Source of the DNA: CAVYXK01 sp963772445 | GTDB lineage: Bacteria; Pseudomonadota; Alphaproteobacteria; Acetobacterales; Acetobacteraceae | Assembly: GCA_963772445.1 (NCBI GenBank) | Contig: CAVYXK010000019.1 | Span: forward strand, 372,001 to 436,000 | Direction of reading: 5' to 3' | DNA: 64,000 bases | Part shown: one piece after another, positions 28,061 to 36,864 of the stretch | Position numbering within the stretch: the first letter of the stretch is position 1 | Layout: every line of letters starts with the position of its first letter | The notes under the pieces: generated by a model | Database searches by the model: none | What the model was told of the DNA's origin: nothing | Seen by the model: only the letters and a program-made list of their open reading frames with translations | Program-made: the position numbers and the translations under genes

Positions 28061-29462
28061 TCAGGAGGCTAGGCGGAAGGCCTCCATTTTATTGGTGTCC
28101 TGTCGTTCGATGACGAATTTCGCGAAGGTGTTGCTCGGGGTGGCATTCAAGAGAAATTCCGGCAGGCTCTGGCGCAGGGCATTGGCCACGACCAGCTCCG
28201 AGGGCGGGATGCCGGGCCGAATGGTTCGCAGCCAGGAGCCGAAGGAATTCCAGACGGCCTGAGGGAAGGCGACGGCCAGATACTGAAGCAGTCCCTGGCA
28301 GACGACACCCGCCTGGATGAAGACGTGGTAGGCGTGGAGCTTGCGTTTGACGGCGTTGCGGTATTCCAGCAACTCACGATGGAGATGTTGATTGCCACTG
28401 CGGCGGCGCAGCGGCTTCATGTCGGACATCCAGAAATGGTAGGTAAACGAACCGATCAGCCGCACCGCCTGCTTGAACGTGTGCTCGATCTTGAAGCGCA
28501 GACCGTACAGGCGAATGATCTCGATAGCCTCCAAAGAGGTGTCGGTGCACATCAGGAGGCACGAGCCTCTTACTGGATGAATCACCGCCACGAAGCGCAC
28601 GAGTCGACCGGCCGGGCGCCACAGCAGGTCGCGGACCCGATACTGGATGGTCACCTGGTGCTCGCCGTAGACGGGACTTTCGGCCTGTTGGAAGCCCTTG
28701 GGGTCTTCCAGCAGGGATCTGAGCTTGACCTTGCTGCCATAAACTCTGGGCCGGCCTCTCTTCCGCGGGCCACGCTGCTGGTGGGCGGTGTAGGCGACGG
28801 CGTTGGACTTCACCCGCGTGACCAGGTGGTTGTTCTCCTCGAGCAGGCCGGTGACGATCTTGCGCGCGGCATAGTAGGCGTCGGCGACGAAGTAGAAGGG
28901 TTCTGCGATGGCGACGATCCCGAGGAGCGCAAGCATCTTGTCGAGCAGGGTGCGGCGATCGCGATTGGACCACACCAACCCTTCGTGGATTCGCATGGCG
29001 AGCGGCACGGCGAAGACGCTGGCGGCGGCCTGAACGAGCACGCTCACAGCCTGGAGGGAATGTCCCATGATGAATTCGGGCTTGGTGTTCGAACTCGGAC
29101 TGCTGATGCAGGAGTTTGACCGCCGGCATCTTGCGCCCGCGCTTTGGGATCTTGATGCCGTCGCCGACCACGACACACCTTCCCTTGATGCGCAGCGGCT
29201 GCGGGAATAGCCGGAGCACCACTTGGGTCCACAGCGCCGCGAGCCGATCGAGCTTCACGGCGGGGCTGTGAAAGTGATCGACGAGCTTGTTGTAGAAGCG
29301 AGCCTCGAGCTTCAGCGCCCGCACGAGGCTGGTTACGCCCAGCAGTTCCGTCCGCACCGTGAAGCCTGCCACGGCGGTGGCGAACCACAGGAAGGTGCGC
29401 AGACGCGAGAACGCCGGACGCAGCAGCCAAATCGCATTCCACCAGGGCATCCACAGCGGCAT
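28061..29462 (-). pseudogene. IS4-like DDE transposase with one frameshift
   Basis: The first part (29462 down to about 29091) reads MPLWMPWWNAIWLLRPAFSR ... GDGIKIPKRGRKMPAVKLL. The second part (about 29091 to 28061) reads TKPEFIMGHSLQAVSVL, then YFVADAYYAARKIV, then YGLRFKIEHTFKQAVRLIG, which carry the D-D-E catalytic residues. An extra T near 29091-29096 breaks the join (GAGTTCGAAC for GAGTCGAAC). Complete length would be about 466 aa. The element ends are not clear to me. It separates two parts of the TIGR04255 gene and is divergent from two small genes that probably belong to the same element. Confidence 0.7.
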
Positions 29463-29485
29463 CGGGCCCTCTCAATTCTGTTGCC

Positions 29486-29509
29486 AGCATAGTATAGCAC
29501 TGGTATGCT
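29486..29509. promoter_or_regulatory. Small inverted repeat in the divergent promoter region
   Basis: AGCATA at 29486-29491 and TATGCT at 29504-29509 face each other across 12 nt, between the divergent transposase and DUF6788-type genes. This 50-nt gap must hold both promoters, so an operator or hybrid promoter is plausible. Confidence 0.3.
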
Positions 29510-29515
29510 AAACCT

Positions 29516-29833
29516 ATGACAAACAAACGCCTGGCAGTGATCAGAAAGCGCATTGGAAGCATCAAGGCGCAGCTGGCCGGCATTGAAGACATGCGGCCCG
29601 GATCGCTCACCCGCCAGTACAAGGATCCAGAGAACCGGAGGGGACCCTACTACCAGCTCAGCTACACGCGGCAGATGAGGAGCCGGACCGAATATGTTCC
29701 GCGCGACTATCTGCCCGAGGTGCGGCGTGAGATCCGCAACTATAAGCGCTTCAAGGCGCTCACCGCCCAGTGGATCGCCTTGAGCATCGAGCAGAGCCGC
29801 TTGATGATGAAGCGAGCCTCGCGACGGCAATGA
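29516..29833 (+). CDS. DUF6788-type protein (IS passenger)
   Basis: 105 aa. The central segment SLTRQYKDPENRRGPYYQLSY and the C-terminal helix region YKRFKALTAQWIALSIEQSRL match the DUF6788 pattern, though the cysteine pairs usually found between them are missing here. Genes of this family commonly sit beside transposases and may bind the element's DNA or RNA. It starts 53 nt from the divergent transposase, so it is probably part of the same mobile unit. Confidence 0.6.
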   Translation: MTNKRLAVIRKRIGSIKAQLAGIEDMRPGSLTRQYKDPENRRGPYYQLSYTRQMRSRTEYVPRDYLPEVRREIRNYKRFKALTAQWIALSIEQSRLMMKRASRRQ

Positions 29834-29855
29834 CCTGCGGTGCTATCCTTATCCG

Positions 29856-30239
29856 ATGGGCAAGCGACGCGCAAAACACCCCTTCGAGAACAACCCGTTC
29901 ACTGACGCCTTCCTCGAATGGATGGGCTCGTCCGAGGGGGAACACTCGGTCTACGCGCTCGATCTGGTCTTCGCCGCACTGGAAAATGCCGACGTCGACC
30001 CCAGACGGCGCAAGATCGTCTGGGACGACGGGAAACGGCTGTCGATCGAGCAGTCGGCAGAACGCAGCCATGCCGAGCATCCGGACGTGCCGCGCGACTT
30101 GATCGAAACTCACGTGGTCGGGTGGCTCGAGGGCTTTGCGCCAGAATCCTACTCCGAACGCCAGCTCGAGGAGCTCGACCGGCTCACCGAGCAGTGGCTT
30201 GACGACTACGAGCGCAAGTCACAGGCCGCCAGGAAGTAA
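29856..30239 (+). CDS. Unknown acidic protein (127 aa), probable IS passenger
   Basis: MGKRRAKHPFENNPFTDAFL starts 22 nt after the DUF6788-type stop, in the same direction. The protein is rich in Glu and Asp in the second half (RQLEELDRLTEQWLDDYERK) and predicted helical. No domain is recognised. Its placement between the DUF6788 gene and the resumed cargo operon suggests it came with the mobile element. Confidence 0.55.
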   Translation: MGKRRAKHPFENNPFTDAFLEWMGSSEGEHSVYALDLVFAALENADVDPRRRKIVWDDGKRLSIEQSAERSHAEHPDVPRDLIETHVVGWLEGFAPESYSERQLEELDRLTEQWLDDYERKSQAARK

Positions 30240-30242
30240 CCC

Positions 30243-30342
30243 AGAACTCGGCACTCTCGAGGACATAATTCATCGCGTTTTTGTCAACACAACAACGAAG
30301 CTGTCCCCCATAATGGAACCACTAGACGGAGAGGAAACATGA
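30243..30342 (+). pseudogene. Probable C-terminal fragment of the TIGR04255 gene
   Basis: In this frame LEDIIHRVFVNTTTKLSPIM matches the usual end of TIGR04255 proteins, and its stop overlaps the ATG at 30339 by 4 nt (ATGA), as natural operon neighbours do. It is cut from the main part (27372-28058) by the transposase unit. Both pieces contain a D-I-x-x-R-V motif, so the insertion may have duplicated sequence or the two parts may come from paralogues. Confidence 0.45.
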
Positions 30343-30947
30343 TCGGCGTCAGCACCAACGCGGCGAGCGGCTCATATCAAGCGGAGCTTATCAACCTATC
30401 CCGGCTTGAGCTTAGCCCAATTCTCTCGACACATGTCAGATGGTCGTCGGGTTCTGCACAAAGCGATACCGAGCAGCTCTTCATACCGTTTGCCCTCCAG
30501 CTTACAGCATTGAGATTTGAGAACTCTAGATCGGCACGGTCTACGATTGAAGGCTTCGCCCGATTAGAGGACGATTGGGATGGATATGGTGCTTCGTCAA
30601 TCTCTCAGGCAACCCGCGAGAATGCGCTTCGCTTTGTTAGCATTATTGAAGCCACTCCGTTCGTTATGCCCGGGCCTGAGATTTTACCGAAACCGACCGG
30701 CACCATCTCCTTCGAGTGGGAAATGCCGCGAGGAGAGGTCTATCTAGAAATCGGAGATACCCGCTACAGTGGCTTTATCGAGGTGCACCAGCAGCAACAA
30801 CCGATCTTCCTTCAGGGCGATGCAGACTCCTTGGATCAACAAATCTTGGCGCTTATTCAGGAAGCTCTTGTGCTTCCTCCGACGCATTCTGCATCGGTTA
30901 CAGGAATCCGCATACAAACGCCTTGGCATGAACTTGTGGCCGCGTGA
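30339..30947 (+). CDS. Unknown cargo protein (202 aa), partner of the TIGR04255 gene
   Basis: MIGVSTNAASGSYQAELINL starts with GGAGAGG just upstream. Residues 65-85 (IEGFARLEDDWDGYGASSIS) contain the L-x-x-D-W-D-G-Y/N-G motif seen in many small proteins next to TIGR04255-like genes. The rest is mixed alpha/beta, with ISFEWEMPRGEVYLEIGDT. It has no signal peptide or membrane segment. It overlaps both neighbours (4 nt upstream, 20 nt downstream). Function unknown; conserved partnership suggests a two- or three-part system. Confidence 0.7.
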   Translation: MIGVSTNAASGSYQAELINLSRLELSPILSTHVRWSSGSAQSDTEQLFIPFALQLTALRFENSRSARSTIEGFARLEDDWDGYGASSISQATRENALRFVSIIEATPFVMPGPEILPKPTGTISFEWEMPRGEVYLEIGDTRYSGFIEVHQQQQPIFLQGDADSLDQQILALIQEALVLPPTHSASVTGIRIQTPWHELVAA

Positions 30948-31403
30948 GATCGCTGCTGACGAGGCAATCGTTCGTGGCGCATGCAGCCCATACCATTTTA
31001 AGAAAGACGGGATTCTGGATTATAACTTGTATTGGCCCCCCATGACTCGGACGAAATCTCAACTATGAGAGTGGACTGGATCGGGTCTGATGCTTGCAAG
31101 CGGCACGCAAAATGTTTGGAAGACCCCGCAAAGGACAAGGTCTACAAGGGATTCGCTGTCCTGAGCGCAGGGCAGATATGGCAGTCTGGAGCGGATGTAG
31201 TCGATACGCGCCACGTATTCAGAGGACATTCTGACATCAAACATGGAATTGTGCGAAGCAGTAAAGGCAATCCATCACCGCCCGAAAAACTCAAGGAGTT
31301 GCGCGATAGATGCAAGGCACTCGCAAAACTAGCGAACTACATTCCTGACCCTGACCCGGCAAGTGTGGGTTGGAGCGGGCTACCTCTACGCTATAAAAAG
31401 TAG
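30928..31403 (+). pseudogene. Unknown third cargo protein, frameshifted in a C-run
   Basis: The ATG at 30928 opens MNLWPREIAADEAIVRGACS ... DYNLYWPP. In the C6 run at 31036-31041 the frame changes to HDSDEISTMRVDWIGSDACK, open to 31403. One more or two fewer C residues would restore a protein of about 158 aa. A Cys/His-containing segment (DACKRHAKCLEDPAK) and DTRHVFRGHSDIKHG suggest a possible metal- or nucleic-acid-binding protein, but no family is recognised. The mutation site is a homopolymer, so a sequencing error is quite possible. Confidence 0.6.
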
Positions 31404-31423
31404 GCAGCGGCTAACCGCCTTTT
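31404..31423 (+). terminator. Probable intrinsic terminator of the cargo operon
   Basis: GCGG at 31407-31410 pairs with CCGC at 31415-31418 around CTAA, with TTTT at 31420-31423, directly after the last cargo stop codon. The stem is short. Confidence 0.45.
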
Positions 31424-31730
31424 GACCGCTCGCCGCGCCGAGTTGCGATAACTGGTCTTATCCGGCAGCGCCGTGTAAATCACCGATAGAAACGTCACCC
31501 GCCTCACCGATCAATCGAGCCTGATCCCGATCACCGCGCACCCGGCGTGTCAGCACCATAGGAGCAAGCGGGCGGCGGCGGCAGGAAACAAACGGGTCCT
31601 GTCCGGCGGGGCGTGAAGTGCGGGGGAAACAGGCCCGCTTAATCGCCAGGCCCTGGCCGAAAAATTCGCCTGCCGGTTGCCGGAGCAACGGTCCCCAGCT
31701 TAGGGTTTGCCGCCCCAGGGAGCGGCCAGG
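31424..31730. other. Gene-free stretch before the packaging genes
   Basis: I see no convincing coding frame or RNA gene. The frames across it are shadows. It may hold the promoter of the packaging genes at 31731. Confidence 0.4.
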
Positions 31731-32204
31731 ATGGCCCAGAACCTCACCGACCGGGAGTTTGCTCGGCTCACCGGTGTGGCCCGTCAGTCGGTCGCACAAG
31801 CCAAACGTGAAGGCAGGTTGGTGGCAGGCGCGGACGGCAGGCTGGACCCGAAGCAGCCGCTCAACGAGGCATACATCCGCCTTCACCACACCGCCCGCGG
31901 CAGCGACGAATCGGCACAGGTGTCTGCGCTGATCGCCAAGATCGAGCTGGCCCGGCACGCGGTCGAGCACCTCGAAGCGAGCCACGTCGAACGGACGATG
32001 CTGGTGGAGCGATGGACAGCGGCGGCAGGGCAGATCCGGGAGCGCCTGGCGACGCTGCCTGACCGCTGGTCCATGCCCATCGCCGCCGACCTCGGCGAGC
32101 CTGAGGACACCGTGAAGGCAGCCCTGATGGGGTTCACGGCGCTGCTGTTGGAGGAGACGTCCTCGTTCGAGGTGGCGGCAGCCACCGCTGCCGAGCGGCT
32201 GTGA
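31731..32204 (+). CDS. Phage terminase small-subunit-like protein (Nu1-type helix-turn-helix)
   Basis: 157 aa, ATG at 31731. The N-terminus LTDREFARLTGVARQSVAQA KREGRL is a winged HTH as in the Nu1/TerS DNA-recognition domain. It is followed by a helical region and DRWSMPIAADLGEPEDTVKA. The stop overlaps the GTG start of the next gene. Small terminase subunits bind phage packaging sites and hand DNA to the large subunit, and no large subunit lies nearby. In satellites a solitary TerS redirects helper packaging, which fits the context here. Confidence 0.6.
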   Translation: MAQNLTDREFARLTGVARQSVAQAKREGRLVAGADGRLDPKQPLNEAYIRLHHTARGSDESAQVSALIAKIELARHAVEHLEASHVERTMLVERWTAAAGQIRERLATLPDRWSMPIAADLGEPEDTVKAALMGFTALLLEETSSFEVAAATAAERL

Positions 32205-32695
32205 CCACGCTCGCCGCCGCGCGTGAGGAGCTGCATCGCCTGCATGAGAGGCGCGACAAGCTGCGGTTGCGCATCACGCGTGGCGAGCTCGTGCCGCTGC
32301 ACGCCGCAGAGGACGCGGCGTTTCGGACCGCCCGGCAGTTTCGGGATACCGTTCTGCAGTTGCCTAGCCGGCACGTCCCTAGCTTGGCCGCGACGTTCGG
32401 ATTGAACGCGGGTCCACTCGGCATCGCGCTCACCCATGCGTTGCAAGCGGAGCTGTCGGTGTTGGCTGGAAGGGACCCGCCGCGACGCCGGCCACCGCCA
32501 CCCGAGCCGCCGATCACCGATCCGGCGATCGGCTTTTTCGAGACCACGGTGCAGAACGAGTGGGCTGATCTTTGGCGGGCAAAGTATCCGGAGTGTGCTG
32601 CGCACCAGGCCGAATACGAGGCGGCGCTTGCCGCCTACAATGCCCGCTGGGGAATCGCACCAGCATTGGAGAAGCCACATGGCAATCGAGGTTGA
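32201..32695 (+). CDS. Phage terminase small-subunit-like or packaging-associated protein
   Basis: 164 aa from GTG 32201, overlapping the preceding gene by 4 nt. The N-terminal coiled coil (REELHRLHERRDKLRLRITR, then GELVPLHAAEDAAFRTARQF) resembles the oligomerisation part of Nu1-like small terminases. A Pro/Arg-rich linker and a C-terminal segment ending in KPHGNRG follow. The two genes may be split halves of one functional TerS or a TerS plus helper. The family call is by pattern only. Confidence 0.55.
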   Translation: MTTLAAAREELHRLHERRDKLRLRITRGELVPLHAAEDAAFRTARQFRDTVLQLPSRHVPSLAATFGLNAGPLGIALTHALQAELSVLAGRDPPRRRPPPPEPPITDPAIGFFETTVQNEWADLWRAKYPECAAHQAEYEAALAAYNARWGIAPALEKPHGNRG

Positions 32696-32707
32696 ATTCT
32701 CGCAAGG

Positions 32708-32881
32708 ATGCGCCGGCGGCTAAGCACGGAGGTTGCCATCCTGAGCGGGTTATCGGGGCAGATCGTCGAGGCTTCCCGTGAATTGGCCCTTTTGTCCACG
32801 AAGGCCAGGCAGGCGGCGGAACGCGCTGCGCGATTCCCCGAGGGCGAGGTGTTAACGGTGGAGGGCGCAACCAGCTTTTGA
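32708..32881 (+). CDS. Small phage-type protein (57 aa)
   Basis: ATG at 32708 with GCAAGG upstream, beginning MRRRLSTEVAILSGLSGQIV and ending EGEVLTVEGATSF. The composition is a single amphipathic helix (ASRELALLSTKARQAAERAA). It follows the packaging genes by 12 nt in the same direction. It may be a small morphogenesis or regulatory protein; no family is recognised. Confidence 0.4.
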   Translation: MRRRLSTEVAILSGLSGQIVEASRELALLSTKARQAAERAARFPEGEVLTVEGATSF

Positions 32882-33482
32882 CCGCGAAAGCGGACGCGCG
32901 GCGCGCTCGCCCCGGCTGGGATGTATTGGGCAATGAGGTCTGACGCGGCAGGAGAACACCACATGATCGACAATCACTCTGACATGCGCCGCTTTCCGCC
33001 ATGAACTCGACGCCAGCCGCGTCAACCCCAAAAGTAGGCAGATGCGACGATCAGAGCAGCGAGCCCGCATATCAGCGCGCCGACAGCGAAGCGTCGCCGG
33101 AGCCGGCGACGCCGCCCGGACAGGTGAGGGGTATTCGTCGCAGCCAATGAGATAGCCAGAAGTCGACCGGCGCGGCGCCGGTCTTGGCGCGTGTCCAATG
33201 TCTATCCCTCCAGCGCCTTCCTCAATCTCCCCCCGGCATCCGGCATTATCTCGGATGAACTGGACGGCTGGCAAACCCCGGATCAGTGCGGGCGAGGCAG
33301 TCCACGGCGAAGATTTGGCCGCTCGCCAGCTCGTTCTCGAAGGACTGGAGTTCGACCCTTCTCGGACATTCGGCCAGGCGAGCGAATGGCAAGTACTGGC
33401 CGAAAGCGGCTTGTCCGCTTTCGGGCGAGCGATGCACCAAAGCGGACGATTGACGTGGAACAGGTGGTTCGGCAGCTATCGA
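32882..33482. other. Gene-poor stretch at the right side of the island
   Basis: About 600 nt up to the first IS91-type element. Frames here overlap in several registers without a good start or a recognisable protein. The right end of the integrated island should lie here or beyond the IS, but I find no second copy of the tRNA-Glu fragment. Confidence 0.4.
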
Positions 33483-33705
33483 CCCAAGCACGAACCCGCT
33501 TCGCGGGATTGGTGCTGCGGGTGAGTTATTACCCGGTACCCGAACCATTGACCGATGAAGCAAGTAAGGTTGGGGCGCTGCCCCAAACCCCGCCAGGGGC
33601 CGAGCCCCTGGACCTCAATACTCATGCGCGTTTTCGATGAAGTCTTGAGCGAGGCGTAGTTGCCTCTCGAACATGGAGTTCCCTTCATCATGAGAGGAAC
33701 TTCCG

Positions 33706-34611
33706 ATGCCTGTTCCAACTATCGACCGCCCGGTCAGTGCGCTGCGGCAGCGCATGATAGAAGACATGGCGATGCGCGGCCTGCGATCCGATACGCAGCA
33801 CGAGTATATTCGTTTTGTGCGCAGCTTCGCAGCCTTCCTGGGGCAACCGCCCGATACGGCAACGGCTGAGGATATTCGCCGGTTTCAGGTTCACCAGCGC
33901 GAGAGCGGAGTACAACCACCCACGATCAACTGTTCCGTCTCGGCGCTGCGCTTCTTCTTCACCGTAACGCTCGACCGGCCAGACCTGTCGCGGCGCCTGG
34001 TCCTGGCGCGCTATCCGCGCAAACTGCCAGCGGTGCTGAGTGTCGAGGAAGTGGGCCAACTGCTCGAAGCGGCACCAGGCATCAAATACAAGGCCATCCT
34101 CGGCACTGCCTATGGCGCGGGCCTGCGCGTTTCGGAAGTGGCCAGCCTCAAGGTCGATGATATCGACAGCACGCGCATGCTGATCAGGGTCGAACAGGGC
34201 AAGGGACGTAAGGACCGCAACGCCATGCTGTCACCCCAGCTGCTCGCGCTGCTGCGGCTGTGGTGGAAGGAAGGCAAGCGGCGCTCCGTCATGCTGCCTC
34301 ATGGCTGGCTGTTCCCCGGACGCAGTGCCACCGATCCGATCTCAACCCGGCAGATCAACCGCGCGATCCATGAGGCAGCCGAAGCAGCGGCGATCAGGAA
34401 GCGGGTGTCGCCCCATACGCTGCGCCACAGCTTCGCCACCCATCTCCTGGAACAGGATGTCGATATCCGCGTGATCCAGGTCCTGCTGGGGCACAGCAAG
34501 CTTGATACGACCGCGCTCTATGCGCGCGTTGCCACCAAGACGATCCGCTCGGTGACCAGTCCTCTGGAGCGTTTGGCGTTGTTGATGCAAGGCGAGGATC
34601 CCGGCGGCTGA
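33706..34611 (+). CDS. Tyrosine recombinase of IS91-type element, copy A
   Basis: 301 aa. The SAM-like N-terminal domain is followed by the catalytic domain with Arg in GAGLRVSEVASLKVDDID, the TLRHSFATHLL box, and LLGHSKLDTTALYARV with the nucleophile Tyr. The start ATG lies after AGAGGAACTTCCG. It is located 6 nt upstream of the transposase and is probably co-translated. Its job in the element (resolution of circles or target capture) is not known. Confidence 0.92.
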   Translation: MPVPTIDRPVSALRQRMIEDMAMRGLRSDTQHEYIRFVRSFAAFLGQPPDTATAEDIRRFQVHQRESGVQPPTINCSVSALRFFFTVTLDRPDLSRRLVLARYPRKLPAVLSVEEVGQLLEAAPGIKYKAILGTAYGAGLRVSEVASLKVDDIDSTRMLIRVEQGKGRKDRNAMLSPQLLALLRLWWKEGKRRSVMLPHGWLFPGRSATDPISTRQINRAIHEAAEAAAIRKRVSPHTLRHSFATHLLEQDVDIRVIQVLLGHSKLDTTALYARVATKTIRSVTSPLERLALLMQGEDPGG

Positions 34612-34617
34612 AGCGGC

Positions 34618-35811
34618 TTGCGCGCCTCGATCGAGGTCGCCGATATCTTCCGAGCTGAAGGGGCCGGCTATCGTGCCGCCCAGGCCGGTCACCTGAGCCT
34701 GACCCAGCTGAAGGTCATGTCGGCGATTGAGAACTGCCGCACGGCAGCGCTCGGCGGTCACGTCGATGCCTGCGAGGACTGCGGGCATCAGCGCATTGCC
34801 TACAATAGCTGCCGCAATCGACACTGTCCCAAATGTCAGGGCGCCGCTGCGCGCACCTGGCTGGCCGAGCGCGAAGCCGACCTGCTGCCGGTCGGCTACT
34901 TCCATGTCGTCTTCACGCTTCCCACCGAGCTTGCAGACATCGCCGTGCAGAACAAGGCGATCGTCTACGATCTGCTGTTCCGTGCGGCGTCGGAGACGAT
35001 GATGACGATCGCGGCCGACCCTAAGCACCTCGGCGCCAGCATCGGCATCACCGCCGTGCTCCACACCTGGGGATCGGCGATGACGCACCATCCCCATATC
35101 CACATGATCGTGCCGGGCGGCGGCATCTCGCTCGACGGACAGCGCTGGATCTCTTCGCGTCCGGCCTTCCTGCTGCCGGTGCGGGTGCTGGGCTCGCTCT
35201 TTCGCCGCTTGTTCCTCACCCGGCTGATCGAGCTCCATAAGGCGGGGCGACTCGCCTTCTTCGGCGCGCAGGCCGGTCTCGCCGACCACCGCCTTTTCCT
35301 GCGTCACCTCGCCGCGGTCAGGAAGAAGCGGTTCGTGGTCTATGCCAAGCCACCGTTCGCCGGCCCCGAGGCCGTGCTCGCCTATCTCTCGCGCTATACC
35401 CACCGGGTCGCCATCTCCAACCAGCGCCTGATTGCGTTCGACGAGACCGGCGTCACCTTCCGCTACAAGGACTACCGCCGCGATGGTCCCGAGCGGCAGC
35501 GCGTCATGACGCTCGCGCCGCACGAGTTCATCCGCCGCTTCCTGCTCCATGTCCTGCCACATGGCTTCCACCGCATCCGCCATTACGGCTTGCTCGCCAG
35601 TTCCGCACGCAAGGCCAATATCATGCGTGCCCGCGAACTGCTTGCCGTGGCACCGCCGCCGGAGCCCGTCGAAGTGCCAGAACCACTCGATTGGCTGCCG
35701 CCCTGTCCCTGCTGTGGCGGGCGCATGACCATCGTCGAGACCTTCGGGCGATGGAGGCAACCCCGCGCGCCACCTCACGCGCCCGCACCAACCGGGAGCA
35801 CTTCGTCGTGA
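34618..35811 (+). CDS. IS91-family HUH transposase, copy A
   Basis: 397 aa from a TTG. The N-terminal zinc finger CEDCGHQRIAYNSCRNRHC PKC is followed by the catalytic HUH motif in HHPHIHMIVPGGG and the tyrosine motif LSRYTHRVAISN. These enzymes nick one end and mobilise DNA by rolling-circle replication. The C-terminal CPCCGGRMTIVETFGRW is a second zinc site. It is identical to copy B, and copy C differs by one visible residue (R to Q). Confidence 0.93.
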   Translation: MRASIEVADIFRAEGAGYRAAQAGHLSLTQLKVMSAIENCRTAALGGHVDACEDCGHQRIAYNSCRNRHCPKCQGAAARTWLAEREADLLPVGYFHVVFTLPTELADIAVQNKAIVYDLLFRAASETMMTIAADPKHLGASIGITAVLHTWGSAMTHHPHIHMIVPGGGISLDGQRWISSRPAFLLPVRVLGSLFRRLFLTRLIELHKAGRLAFFGAQAGLADHRLFLRHLAAVRKKRFVVYAKPPFAGPEAVLAYLSRYTHRVAISNQRLIAFDETGVTFRYKDYRRDGPERQRVMTLAPHEFIRRFLLHVLPHGFHRIRHYGLLASSARKANIMRARELLAVAPPPEPVEVPEPLDWLPPCPCCGGRMTIVETFGRWRQPRAPPHAPAPTGSTSS

Positions 35812-36141
35812 CCCGGCACGGCTTGCGCTCACCTCACGCCGCAACACCACTGTTACGACGAATGCCCCCAGGCACGCCCTTCACCAAGATCAGCGCAAAC
35901 GTGCTGAATATCAGCCGCTGCCAGATCCCAATTCTAGCCTCGCCCGGCGGAAAATCTCACTCACCAAGCTCTCGCCGGTTCCAGCGCCCAGCCGGTTCCG
36001 CCGTCACCACAACCGAGCAAAACTCGAAATCCCCATAGACCATCGTCGCAGCCCCGCGGGTTCGTGCATGGGCGGTTTTCGTACGCCGGCCCCGTGCCCA
36101 GACGCGCGACCGGAGATGGCCGGCGTCCGAAAACCTTCACC

Positions 36142-36492
36142 AAAGCGGACTCTGCCGAGTGTGCCTTGCCGTGACCGCGTCAACCGGGATTTCCGCACCG
36201 GGCTTATGCACAGTCTAAGTCATTGATTCTACGGGTGCCGCAACGTGGTGCGTATTCCTTGAGTTACGCTCCACCGCTCGTTTTGTGCGACTGCAACCAG
36301 ACCCGATTGCCTTTCGCCGTCGAATGGGTGGAAAGTCCCAACTGCGCATGAGCCGCGCAAACACTCCGGACGCATGACCGCACCCGCCGCCAGCTACCAC
36401 GTCGTCAAGGTCCTTTGCCACGTGAGTGCTGTCCATGCATCTGGAAGCCCCGGATGAGCGCCGAATCACAGTCGAACCGCGGCTGGGAGGAC
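36142..36492. other. Gene-free stretch beside IS91 copy A
   Basis: About 350 nt with no supported gene. It contains the recurrent intergenic phrase CAAAGCGGAC just at the IS edge. Confidence 0.4.
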
Positions 36493-36864
36493 CTACCGGC
36501 TGCTGTGAGTGGCGGTCTTGTTCGTGATCTTCCAGACGCCGTTGATCCTGAGCAGATTGTGGAAGTCGATATAGCTATAGGACTTGTCGGCAAAGTCGAA
36601 GCTGAGCTGGACCGAGGCCGCATCTCCGACCTGAGTCACCGAGATGAATCGACCCACGATGCCCCAACCGGGCGGCGTAGCCCATCTCTCAAAGTTCTCG
36701 GAGATAAGGCTCTTATGCAGCGAGCCGTCGGCTTCGATGAAGAATATCCAGGCGTCTTCGTGAAAAGCCTCTTCGAACTTGCTGACATCATTGTCGTTGA
36801 ATCCATCGATGTAGAGCTGCATAACTCGAACGATCTCATCGTAGTCATCTGTTCTCGCGGTCAT
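36493..36864 (-). CDS. Nuclear-transport-factor-2/SnoaL-like protein
   Basis: 123 aa starting MTARTDDYDEIVRVMQLYID; AGGAGG lies 5-6 nt before the ATG at 36864, so the longer upstream frame is rejected. The pattern YIDGFNDNDVSKFEEAFHED followed by four to five strands ending INGVWKITNKT is the cone-shaped NTF2 fold of the putative lumazine-binding/DUF4440 group. Such proteins are small cytosolic binding proteins or isomerases; no ligand can be named. No neighbour suggests a pathway. Confidence 0.78.
   Translation of the reverse strand: MTARTDDYDEIVRVMQLYIDGFNDNDVSKFEEAFHEDAWIFFIEADGSLHKSLISENFERWATPPGWGIVGRFISVTQVGDAASVQLSFDFADKSYSYIDFHNLLRINGVWKITNKTATHSSR

Larger units (their letters stand above)
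33483..36141 (+). mobile_element. IS91-type element, copy A (tyrosine recombinase + HUH transposase)
   Basis: 2659 bp, matching 49921-52579 end to end in inverted orientation, and the visible part of 62673-64000. One end begins CCCAAGCACGAACCCG, the other ends with CCGGCGTCCGAAAACCTTCACC. No target duplication is visible, as expected for rolling-circle IS91 elements. It contains a 301-aa tyrosine recombinase and a 397-aa transposase in the same direction. Confidence 0.88.

Noticed and set aside
34342..35850. 502-codon frame opposite the IS91 transposase (also in copy B)
   Set aside because: Repeated only because the IS is repeated; no protein features; antisense shadow.
36215..36469. Minus-strand frame of 84 codons beside the NTF2-like gene
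   Set aside because: No start signal or recognisable sequence; partly overlaps spacer repeats.
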